Assembly (NCBI RefSeq): GCF_014212125.1
Contig: NZ_JACJVP010000032.1
Span: 38,712-102,711 of the forward strand
Source: Cohnella nanjingensis
GTDB taxonomy: Bacteria; Bacillota; Bacilli; Paenibacillales; Paenibacillaceae
Length of the DNA: 64,000 nt
Direction: 5' to 3'
Part shown: positions 17,365 through 24,565 of the stretch, piece after piece
Numbering within the stretch: the first letter of the stretch is position 1
Layout of the letters: every line of letters begins with the position of its first letter
Program-made: the position numbers and the translations under genes
The notes under the pieces: model-generated
The model's input: the letters and a program-made list of their open reading frames with translations, nothing else
The model's database searches: none
Told to the model about the DNA's origin: nothing

Positions 17365-17392
17365 CCACTTTTGGAGGAGGAGATCTTATCCG

Positions 17393-18502
17393 ATGAACAA
17401 CATTCGAATCGCTTCGAAAAAAAATCTGCTTGCGCTGCTCTTGGCAGGGATGATCGCGGTACTCGCGGCTTGCGGCGGCAATAACGGCGATGCCGGCAAA
17501 CAATCTGCTTCGTCCGGCAACGGGGCGAGCTCGAGCTCCTCGGCTGGCGCATCTGCAACCGCGGCAACCGACCTTCCCAAAGAGATCCGTATCGGCTATC
17601 AAGTATCCCCGAACGGAGAATTGACCGCCAAGGCGCTGGGCCTCGCGGAGAAGGAGTTCCCCGGCGTGAAGATCTCGTGGCTGAAGTTCGATTCGGGCCG
17701 CGACGTGAATACCGCGATCGCCAGCGGGAGCATCGACTTCGGCCTGGTCGGTACGCCTCCGGGAGCGTCGGCCGTCGCGCAGGGACTTCCCGATGAGATC
17801 TATTACATTCATGACGTGATCGGAGAGAGCGAAGCGCTGGTCGTACAAGACGCATCCGGCATTCGATCGCTGGAGGATCTAAAGGGCAAGACGATCGCCA
17901 CGACCTTCGGCTCGACGTCTCATTTCAGTCTCCTCTCCGCCTTGAAGCAGGCGAACATCGATCCGTCCGCGATCAAGATTATCGACATGCAGGCTCCCGA
18001 CCTGCTCGCCGCTTGGCAGCGAGGCGACATCGACGGAGCGTACATCTGGCAACCTGTCCAATCCAAGCTGCTTGGCGAGAAGGGCAAGATCGTCATCACT
18101 TCGAAGGAAGTCGCCGAAAAGGGCGCGCTAACCGGCGAATTCGGCGTCGTGCACAAGGACTTTATCGCGAAATATCCGAATGTCGTCAAACGTTACATCG
18201 CGATTCTGGACGCAGGGACGAAGTATTATCGCGACCATCCGAAGGAAGCGTCCGAAGCGCTATCGAAGGAGCTGGGTCTGACCCCGGAGGAAACGCTCAA
18301 GGCTATGAACGAGATTACGGTGCTGGATGCGTCTCAGCAGACCGATCCCAAGTATATGGGGACGCCCGAACAACCGGGCGAGTTCGGAACGCTGCTCAAA
18401 GCTACCGCAGACTTCCTCGTAGAGCAAAAGTCGATCAAGGAAGCGCCTGACGTATCTGTGTTCCAGAAGGCGATTCGCAACGACCTATACGCCAAATCCT
18501 GA
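17393..18502 (+). CDS. ssuA: sulfonate substrate-binding lipoprotein (SsuA/TauA-like)
   Basis: This 369-residue lipoprotein has a signal peptide with lipobox VLAAC (Cys27), an Ala/Ser-rich linker and a type 2 periplasmic-binding fold of the NMT1/SsuA kind. Typical segments are IRIGYQVSPNGELTAKA, LKGKTIATTFGSTSHF and AAWQRGDIDGAYIWQP. It delivers sulfonates to the SsuC permease. ATG 17393 is preferred, with TTGGAGGAGG about 12 bases upstream; a TTG at 17354 would overlap ssuC but puts non-signal residues first. The gene follows ssuC by 28 bases. Confidence 0.87.
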   Translation: MNNIRIASKKNLLALLLAGMIAVLAACGGNNGDAGKQSASSGNGASSSSSAGASATAATDLPKEIRIGYQVSPNGELTAKALGLAEKEFPGVKISWLKFDSGRDVNTAIASGSIDFGLVGTPPGASAVAQGLPDEIYYIHDVIGESEALVVQDASGIRSLEDLKGKTIATTFGSTSHFSLLSALKQANIDPSAIKIIDMQAPDLLAAWQRGDIDGAYIWQPVQSKLLGEKGKIVITSKEVAEKGALTGEFGVVHKDFIAKYPNVVKRYIAILDAGTKYYRDHPKEASEALSKELGLTPEETLKAMNEITVLDASQQTDPKYMGTPEQPGEFGTLLKATADFLVEQKSIKEAPDVSVFQKAIRNDLYAKS

Positions 18503-18545
18503 TCCCTACACCGGCATGAATGTCAATTCATAAGGAGTGGCGACC

Positions 18546-19352
18546 ATGACCATGATAGCAACGGCGGAATCCGGCGGGATCGCGTTGAACGGAATTAGCT
18601 TAACATACAACCGGAAGCGATCGACCGTATCCGCGCTCCAGGGCATTGAATTGGACCTTGCGCCTGACGACTTCGTCTGCGTGCTCGGCCCGTCCGGCTG
18701 CGGGAAGTCCTCCTTGCTGAACATCGTTGCGGGGTATTTGGAACCGACCGAAGGCACGGTGCTCATTAACGGCAACGAGCATACCGAACCTAATGCCCAA
18801 GTCGGCGTCGTCTTTCAGCACGCAAATCTGTTCCCTTGGCTTAACATCGCCAAGAACATCGAATTCGGCGTCAAGATGGCGAAGCTTCCCCGCGCCGAGC
18901 GCAAACGGCGGGTCAACTTCTACTTGGATCTGGTCGGTCTTGGCCAGGCAGGGGCGCTGCTGCCGCACCAATTGTCCGGCGGCATGAAGCAGCGGGCGGC
19001 GATTGCCCGCACGCTCGCTACCGAACCGCGCATCGTGCTGATGGATGAGCCGTTCAGCGCGTTGGACGCTTTGACCCGAGAATCCATGCAGATGCATCTT
19101 CGCCGCATTTGGCTGCAGACGCGCAAATGCATTTTTTTCATCACCCACGACGTGGACGAAGCGCTGCTGCTTGGAAGGCGGATTCTGATCATGCATCCGA
19201 ATCCCGGACGTATCGTACAAGATTTCGTCAATCCTGTCTTCGTTCCGGAAGGCGAATTCTCCTTCAGCGACGCGCGCGGCGGGCAGGCGTTCGCCGAGCT
19301 CCGCGCGTTGTTGATCTCGCAGATCGCGAACGGGAGCGGGAACGGGAGCTAA
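18546..19352 (+). CDS. ssuB: sulfonate ABC transporter ATPase (SsuB/TauB-like)
   Basis: This 268-residue ATPase has Walker A GPSGCGKSS, Q-loop FQHANLFPWL, signature LSGGMKQR, Walker B IVLMDEPFSALDAL and H-loop FITHDVDEA. The FPWL and GMKQR variants are characteristic of nitrate/sulfonate/taurine ATPases. ATG 18546 is preceded by AAGGAG with 8-base spacing; the GTG at 18537 overlaps that ribosome site. The C-terminus ends in a Gly/Asn/Ser-rich tail. It energises SsuC. Confidence 0.9.
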   Translation: MTMIATAESGGIALNGISLTYNRKRSTVSALQGIELDLAPDDFVCVLGPSGCGKSSLLNIVAGYLEPTEGTVLINGNEHTEPNAQVGVVFQHANLFPWLNIAKNIEFGVKMAKLPRAERKRRVNFYLDLVGLGQAGALLPHQLSGGMKQRAAIARTLATEPRIVLMDEPFSALDALTRESMQMHLRRIWLQTRKCIFFITHDVDEALLLGRRILIMHPNPGRIVQDFVNPVFVPEGEFSFSDARGGQAFAELRALLISQIANGSGNGS

Positions 19353-19387
19353 GCAAGAATAAGAGCTAATATAAGGAGGTCCTGAAC

Positions 19388-20512
19388 GTGGAGATGTTCT
19401 GGTATTTGCCGACGATGGGGGACGGAAGATATTTGGGGACCGCCCACGGGGCTAAGGTGACCGACCTGCACTACTTTCGGCAGGTTGCGCAAGCCGTCGA
19501 TCGCCTTGGTTATACCGGGATGCTGGTCCCAACGGGACATGCTTGCGAGGATGGCTGGGTCGTCGCGTCGGCGCTGGCACCGGTTACGGAGCGGTTGAAG
19601 TTCCTCGTCGCCGTGCGGCCTGGCGGGGTCTCGGTCTCGATCGCGGCTCGGATGGCCGCCTCCTTTGATCGCTTGTCGAACGGACGGCTGCTCATTAATG
19701 TCGTTGCGGGAGGCGACCCGGTCGAGATGAAGGGGGACGGCATCTTCCTCGACCACAAGGAAAGATACGAGGCGACGGACGAATTCCTTGTCGTATGGAA
19801 GCGTCTGATGGCCGGCGAAGAAGTGACTTTCTCCGGGAAGCACATCCAGGTGGAGGGTGCCAAGCTGCTCTACCCGCCATTCAATCGGCAATCGCCGCCG
19901 CTGTTCATCGGAGCCTCTTCGGCAGCTGGCCATCAGGTCGCGGCCAAGCATATCGATACGTATCTGACTTGGGCCGAGACCCCGGCGATGGTAGCCGAGA
20001 AAGTCGCCGACGTCAAAGCGCAAGCGAAGGCGCAGCATCGAGAGATCGAGATCGGATTGCGCGTACAGGTTATCGTTCGGGAGACCGCCGATGAAGCTTG
20101 GGCGGCAGCGAACAGGCTCGTGCAGCATGTCAGCCAAGCGGATATTCAAGAAGCGCAGTCCGTCTTGGATCGCTTCGACTCCGTCGGTCAGCGCCGCATG
20201 ACTCAGCTGGTTCGCGATCACCAGGACCGTCTGGAGATCAGCCCGAACCTATGGGCGGGCATCGGCCAGGTCAGGGGCGGCGTAGGCACCGCCCTCGTCG
20301 GAGATCCGGATTCGGTCGCCGAACGGCTGCAGGAGTATGCGGCGCTTGGCATCGACCGGTTCATCTTATCCGGTTACCCGCATCTCGAGGAAGCCTACCG
20401 GGTCGCGGAACTGCTGTTCCCAAGGCTGCCTGTGGCGTATTCCAAACCGCCGGCGGTGTCGGAGTGGACGGCAATGGGAGAACTGCTCGCGGAGAATATT
20501 GCGCCTAAATGA
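19388..20512 (+). CDS. ssuD: FMNH2-dependent alkanesulfonate monooxygenase
   Basis: This 374-residue protein aligns from memory along its whole length with E. coli SsuD (EC 1.14.14.5), which cleaves alkanesulfonates to aldehydes and sulfite. Matching blocks include MFWYLPTMGDGRYLGT, GHACEDGW (Cys equivalent to SsuD Cys54), RLSNGRLLINVVAGGDP, FLDHKERYEA and ISPNLWAGIGQVRGG. GTG 19388 follows AAGGAGGT by 7 bases. It ends the operon. The partner flavin reductase SsuE is not encoded here, so reduced FMN must come from another reductase. Confidence 0.95.
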   Translation: MEMFWYLPTMGDGRYLGTAHGAKVTDLHYFRQVAQAVDRLGYTGMLVPTGHACEDGWVVASALAPVTERLKFLVAVRPGGVSVSIAARMAASFDRLSNGRLLINVVAGGDPVEMKGDGIFLDHKERYEATDEFLVVWKRLMAGEEVTFSGKHIQVEGAKLLYPPFNRQSPPLFIGASSAAGHQVAAKHIDTYLTWAETPAMVAEKVADVKAQAKAQHREIEIGLRVQVIVRETADEAWAAANRLVQHVSQADIQEAQSVLDRFDSVGQRRMTQLVRDHQDRLEISPNLWAGIGQVRGGVGTALVGDPDSVAERLQEYAALGIDRFILSGYPHLEEAYRVAELLFPRLPVAYSKPPAVSEWTAMGELLAENIAPK

Positions 20513-20515
20513 TGC

Positions 20516-20561
20516 AGAACCCGAGAGAAGGGGTACCCTGAAGTACCCGCTCTCGGGTTCT
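20516..20561 (+). terminator. hairpin terminator after ssuD
   Basis: AGAACCCGAGAG (20516-20527) pairs with 20550-20561, and GGGTAC/GTACCC extends the stem inside. It begins 4 bases past the ssuD stop. The following T-tract is weak (TCTAGTCT). Confidence 0.75.
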
Positions 20562-20769
20562 CTAGTCTGAAGCGGAGACACTCCGCTTCGCCCTTCAACG
20601 GCGGGTCATTTGCGATCTTCGTCCGAATGGCCCCCGAAGGTCTCTTGAAGATCGTCGATGATCTCGCGTACCGCGTCGCTGACCATGTCCGTCGGCGTCA
20701 CGTCCTCTTGGCCGGCGGGGGTGGGCGAGGTGGCTTCGGTGTAGGAATCGGTATTTCCTGGTCCGGCGC

Positions 20770-21351
20770 TTAGGAGAGCAAGGTCAGGATGGTTTCTACA
20801 GCATGGTCTACAAATCGTCGATCGGGACGCGACTTCATCATCACGGTTAGTCCGATTAAGGCGACAACGAATGTCTGCGCCAAAGCTTTGGCATTCGTGT
20901 TCGCCGCTAGTTCGCCTGATCGGATCCCTTGTTCGATCGTTTCCTGGAACAGAACGGACAAATACATCTGATGCTCCCTGGTCAGCACTTCGAATTTCTC
21001 ATCGTGAGGCGCAAGCTCGACCATCGTATTGATGCAGAAGCATCCCCGGTTGGGGCTTGCTTGGTATTCCTCCGCGACCAGGTCTTCAAAAAAAGCGCGG
21101 AACGCTTCTTTTGCGGAGGACTGATGCTGAAGTTTGCCCCGGACTTGCGCAGCGTGGACATTCGAGTATCTGCGCAGCGCGGCTTCGAACAAAGCTTTCT
21201 TGTCCCCGTAGGCCGAATAAATGCTCGGTCGTTGAATCCCCATGCGGGATGTCAAATCGCTTAAGGACGTGGCTTCGTAACCTTTCTCCCAGAACAGCTG
21301 CATGGCTTCGTCCAGCGCTTGCTCCTCATCGAATTCGCGCGGTCGCACCAT
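20770..21351 (-). CDS. TetR-family regulator of the divergent MFS exporter
   Basis: This 193-residue regulator begins MVRPREFDEEQALDEAMQLF and continues with a TetR helix-turn-helix containing SLSDLTSRMGIQRPSIYSAYGDK. This subtype commonly represses a neighbouring transporter. ATG 21351 is chosen because AAGGAGGG lies just upstream; the longer in-frame start at 21423 lacks similarity. The C-terminal domain has the GCFCINTMVELAPHD segment shared by this subgroup and may contain a redox- or electrophile-reactive cysteine. It is divergent from the MFS gene at 21560, and a palindrome lies between them. Confidence 0.88.
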   Translation of the reverse strand: MVRPREFDEEQALDEAMQLFWEKGYEATSLSDLTSRMGIQRPSIYSAYGDKKALFEAALRRYSNVHAAQVRGKLQHQSSAKEAFRAFFEDLVAEEYQASPNRGCFCINTMVELAPHDEKFEVLTREHQMYLSVLFQETIEQGIRSGELAANTNAKALAQTFVVALIGLTVMMKSRPDRRFVDHAVETILTLLS

Positions 21352-21515
21352 CCGCCATCCCTCCTTCCCGTTCCATATCGAACAGTATGATATTAGTGTA
21401 CTTTCGGAATGCTTGGATGTCAAACTAAGAAGTCATTCATCGTGCTTCCATGTGATAATATCCGTAATCCCTTGACAAAATGAAGGCCTTCAAGGTAACT
21501 TTAGCTCAATTAATT

Positions 21516-21533
21516 ACGTACCAATCGGTATGT
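21516..21533 (+). promoter_or_regulatory. probable TetR operator for the MFS gene
   Basis: ACGTACCAATCGGTATGT is an 18-bp near-palindrome with arms TACC/GGTA. It sits 27 bases upstream of the MFS start in the divergent intergenic region, the expected place for the adjacent TetR protein to act. A second palindrome, TGAAGGCCTTCA, lies at 21481-21492. Confidence 0.6.
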
Positions 21534-21559
21534 TATAAGGGATAAGAAAGAGGGAGAGG

Positions 21560-22828
21560 GTGGATAGCGTGGAGAAGGCGAAGAGGGAATGGGCGACAGA
21601 GGTCAAGGACGACGAAAGTGGCGATAGCCGCCGCGAATCCGATGCGGGGAGCAACCGTGCCGTTGGCGGCGCCGCTTTGCCCCGCTTTTTGGTTCTATTG
21701 TTTGCCGTGGCATGCGGGGCGGCGGTCGCCAACATCTACTATGCGCAGCCGCTGTTGGACGACCTGGCGGTCGCTTTTGGGATGGCGCATGCGACGATCG
21801 GCATCGTCATCACCGTTACGCAGATCTGCTATGCGATGGGGTTGATCCTTCTGGTGCCGCTCGGCGATCGGGTGAATCAGCGGCGGCTCATTCTCGGACA
21901 GATGCTGCTGTCCGCGTTGTCATTGGCGGCGGTAGGCCTTGCCCCGACGAGTGCCGTGCTGCTGGCAGGGATAGCGGCCGTGGGACTGCTTGCGGTCGTG
22001 ACCCAGACGCTCGTAGCGTACGCGGCGACGTTGGCCTCCGCTGCCGAGCGCGGACGCGTCATCGGTCTCGTCACGAGCGGCATCGTGATCGGCATTCTGC
22101 TCGCGCGCACCGTCGCCGGCGTCATGACGGACCTTGCCGGGTGGCGTTCGGTTTATCTCGGATCGGCCGCGCTGACGCTCCTCATGGTCGGCATCTTGTA
22201 TCGGTCGTTGCCGAACGCCGTCAAGCGGGACGGGGCGCCGCTGTCCTACGCCCGACTGCTTCGGTCCGTGTTTTTATTGTTGGCGCAAGAACGAATCTTG
22301 CGTATCCGCGGCGTGCTGGCGTTGTTGATCTTTACGGCGTTCAGCACGCTGTGGACCTCGCTGGTTCTGCCCCTCGGCGCGCCCCCGTTGTCTCTGACGC
22401 ATAGCGAGATCGGGGCGTTCGGCCTCGCGGGCGTGGCCGGCGCGCTGGCGGCGGCCAAGGCGGGACGGCTGGCGGACCGCGGCCGGGGGCAGCGGACGAC
22501 CGGCGTCGCGCTGGGACTGCTGCTGGCCTCCTGGCTGCCGATCGGCTTCGCCGAACGCTCCCTGGGCGTGCTGATCGTCGGCATAGTCGTCCTGGACTTC
22601 GCGGTGCAGGCCGTGCACGTCACAAACCAGAGCCTGATTCTAAGCGTGCGTCCGGAGTCCCGCAGTCGCCTCACCGCCGTCTATATGGTCTTCTATTCGA
22701 TCGGCAGCGCGGCCGGTTCGATCGCATCGACCGCCATCTACGCTTATGAAGGCTGGACCGGCGTCTGCTTGTTCGGAGCGGCGGTCAGCGCCTGCGCCCT
22801 CCTCTTCTGGGCATGGACCCGTCGCTGA
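21560..22828 (+). CDS. MFS efflux transporter
   Basis: This protein of about 420 residues has twelve predicted membrane segments after a charged N-terminal extension of roughly 40 residues. The first helix region contains NIYYAQPLLDDLA, a signature of a drug/metabolite exporter subgroup of the major facilitator superfamily. The loop LVPLGDRVNQRRLI matches the conserved MFS loop 2-3 motif, and a second copy (GRLADRGRGQRTTG) opens the C-terminal half. The start is GTG at 21560, or GTG at 21569, behind GAGGGAGAGG. Divergent control by a TetR gene fits an inducible exporter. The substrate is unknown. Confidence 0.85.
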   Translation: MDSVEKAKREWATEVKDDESGDSRRESDAGSNRAVGGAALPRFLVLLFAVACGAAVANIYYAQPLLDDLAVAFGMAHATIGIVITVTQICYAMGLILLVPLGDRVNQRRLILGQMLLSALSLAAVGLAPTSAVLLAGIAAVGLLAVVTQTLVAYAATLASAAERGRVIGLVTSGIVIGILLARTVAGVMTDLAGWRSVYLGSAALTLLMVGILYRSLPNAVKRDGAPLSYARLLRSVFLLLAQERILRIRGVLALLIFTAFSTLWTSLVLPLGAPPLSLTHSEIGAFGLAGVAGALAAAKAGRLADRGRGQRTTGVALGLLLASWLPIGFAERSLGVLIVGIVVLDFAVQAVHVTNQSLILSVRPESRSRLTAVYMVFYSIGSAAGSIASTAIYAYEGWTGVCLFGAAVSACALLFWAWTRR

Positions 22829-22879
22829 CAGGGGGCACCGCCACACAACGAGGCGCCGCCCAAGCTCCGCCCGGGGTCA

Positions 22880-22908
22880 TTGACAGGGGGTTATTATTTC
22901 ACTATACT
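22880..22908 (+). promoter_or_regulatory. tyrS leader promoter
   Basis: Consensus -35 TTGACA (22880-22885), a 17-base spacer and -10 TATACT (22903-22908). Transcription should start near 22915, ahead of the T-box leader. Confidence 0.9.
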
Positions 22909-22915
22909 GTCTGTA

Positions 22916-23182
22916 ATTCGATATGCGGTATACGTTGAAGGAGCCCAGTAGCAGCTTAGTCCCTGTCCTAGAAAGCCGGGGGAGATGGAACCCGGTACAC
23001 ACTAAGTCGGCGAATTACCTCTCTGGAGTATCTCGGGTCACGCCGAGCGGATTGGCGAACGATACCTCGCCGAGAGCGGCATGAATGGCGCGCGGCAACG
23101 CGACGGCCATTGGTGCAATCTGGGTGGTAACACGGTTATCCAATCGTCCCTATGTCTAATATAGACAAGGGGCGTTTTTTGT
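22916..23182 (+). ncRNA. tyrosine T-box riboswitch leader
   Basis: The leader of about 270 bases ends in a factor-independent terminator and contains a T-box-like core TGGGTGGTAACACGG (23121-23135). That core corresponds to the canonical AGGGTGGNACCGCG with some changes. An AGTA motif (22947-22950) fits Stem I, and GGTACAC (22995-23001) supplies a UAC tyrosine codon as candidate specifier. Uncharged tRNA-Tyr binding should favour the antiterminator and allow tyrS expression. The tyrosine assignment rests on the adjacent gene and this codon. Confidence 0.88.
23145..23182 (+). terminator. T-box regulated terminator
   Basis: CGTCCC with TGTCTA (23145-23158) pairs with TAGACA and GGGGCG (to 23174), followed by TTTTTTG. 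Its 5' arm begins 9 bases after the T-box core, as expected for competition with the antiterminator. Confidence 0.88.
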
Positions 23183-23233
23183 TTTCCCGTCATTCGTTAT
23201 AGACTAATCTACAGAAATGAAGGAGCGGATGTT

Positions 23234-24493
23234 GTGAATATTATCGACGAATTGGAATGGCGCGATGCCATCAATCAACAGACGGATACCGAAGGGCTGC
23301 GGGAATTGACGAGTCAAAAAGCGGTCTCGCTGTACTGCGGCGTCGATCCGACGGGCAACAGCATGCACATCGGACACTTGATCCCGTTCATGGTGCTCAA
23401 GCGCTTCCAGCTGGCAGGCCATCGCCCCGTCATCCTGATCGGCGGCGCGACCGGCACGATCGGCGATCCGAGCGGCCGTCAGTCGGAGCGTTCGCTGCAG
23501 ACGCTTGAGCAGATCCAGGAGAACGTCGAGGCGCTGACCGCGCAGATGAAGAAGCTGTTCGTGACGGATGGCGACAATCAGATTCGGATGGTCAACAACT
23601 ACGACTGGACGCACAAGATCAACGTCATCGAATTCCTGCGCGATTACGGCAAGAACTTCAGCATTAACGCGATGCTGGCCAAGGACGTGGTGGCGAGCCG
23701 GCTCGAGAGCGGCATCTCCTTCACGGAATTCTCCTATCAGATTCTGCAGTCGCTCGACTACCTGCATCTCTACCAGCATGAAGACGTCCAACTGCAGATC
23801 GGCGGCTCCGACCAATGGGGCAACATCACGAGCGGACTCGATCTAATCCGCAAAAAAGAAGGCGCCGAAGCCAAAGCGTTCGGGCTCACGATTCCGCTCA
23901 TGCTCAAAGCCGACGGCACGAAGTTCGGCAAAACGGCCGGCGGCGCGATCTGGCTGGATCCGAAGCAGACGACGCCTTACGAGTTCTATCAGTTCTGGGC
24001 GAACACGGACGACCGCGACGTCGTCAAATACTTGAAGTACTTCACGTTCCTGTCCAAGGATCAGATCGACGAGCTGGCGGAAAAGGTGCAAACGGAGCCG
24101 CACAAGCGCGAAGCGCAAAAAGCGCTGGCCGAGGAAATGACGAGATTCGTGCACGGCGAGGAGCTGCTGGAGCAGGCCAAACGCATCACCGCTGCCTTGT
24201 TCAGCGGGGACATCAAGTCGCTGACGGCCGAGGAGATCGAGCAAGGCTTCAAAGAGATGCCGACGTTCGAAGCGGCGCCCGAAGCGCAGAATATCGTCGA
24301 CTGGCTGGTCGATCTCGGCATCGAGCCTTCCAAGCGGCAAGCGCGCGAGGATATCGCGAACGGCGCGATCTCGATGAACGGCGAGCGCGTGAGCGATCCG
24401 GCGCTCGAAGTATCGGCCGCCCAAGCGATCGGCGGACGGTTCATCATCATCCGCAAAGGCAAGAAAAACTACAGCCTGGTGAAAATGTCCTAG
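23234..24493 (+). CDS. tyrS: tyrosyl-tRNA synthetase
   Basis: This 419-residue class I synthetase attaches tyrosine to tRNA-Tyr in the cytosol (EC 6.1.1.1). The HIGH motif is in MHIGHLIPF, and the KMSKS-equivalent is KFGKT, the form used by bacterial TyrS. GGSDQWGNI and YQILQSLDYLHLY line the tyrosine/tRNA site. The C-terminal 70 residues form an S4 RNA-binding domain (AREDIANGAISMNGERV). GTG 23234 follows AAGGAG. Length is normal. Expression is controlled by the T-box leader. Confidence 0.97.
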   Translation: MNIIDELEWRDAINQQTDTEGLRELTSQKAVSLYCGVDPTGNSMHIGHLIPFMVLKRFQLAGHRPVILIGGATGTIGDPSGRQSERSLQTLEQIQENVEALTAQMKKLFVTDGDNQIRMVNNYDWTHKINVIEFLRDYGKNFSINAMLAKDVVASRLESGISFTEFSYQILQSLDYLHLYQHEDVQLQIGGSDQWGNITSGLDLIRKKEGAEAKAFGLTIPLMLKADGTKFGKTAGGAIWLDPKQTTPYEFYQFWANTDDRDVVKYLKYFTFLSKDQIDELAEKVQTEPHKREAQKALAEEMTRFVHGEELLEQAKRITAALFSGDIKSLTAEEIEQGFKEMPTFEAAPEAQNIVDWLVDLGIEPSKRQAREDIANGAISMNGERVSDPALEVSAAQAIGGRFIIIRKGKKNYSLVKMS

Positions 24494-24512
24494 CTGTCGA
24501 TAGAGCGAAGAG

Positions 24513-24548
24513 AGCTTCCCTCCAGATGCGAGGGAAGCTTTTTTTTTT
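24513..24548 (+). terminator. intrinsic terminator after tyrS
   Basis: AGCTTCCCTC (24513-24522) pairs perfectly with GAGGGAAGCT (24530-24539), followed by nine T residues. Confidence 0.95.
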
Positions 24549-24565
24549 GACGTATCAGAGAACAT

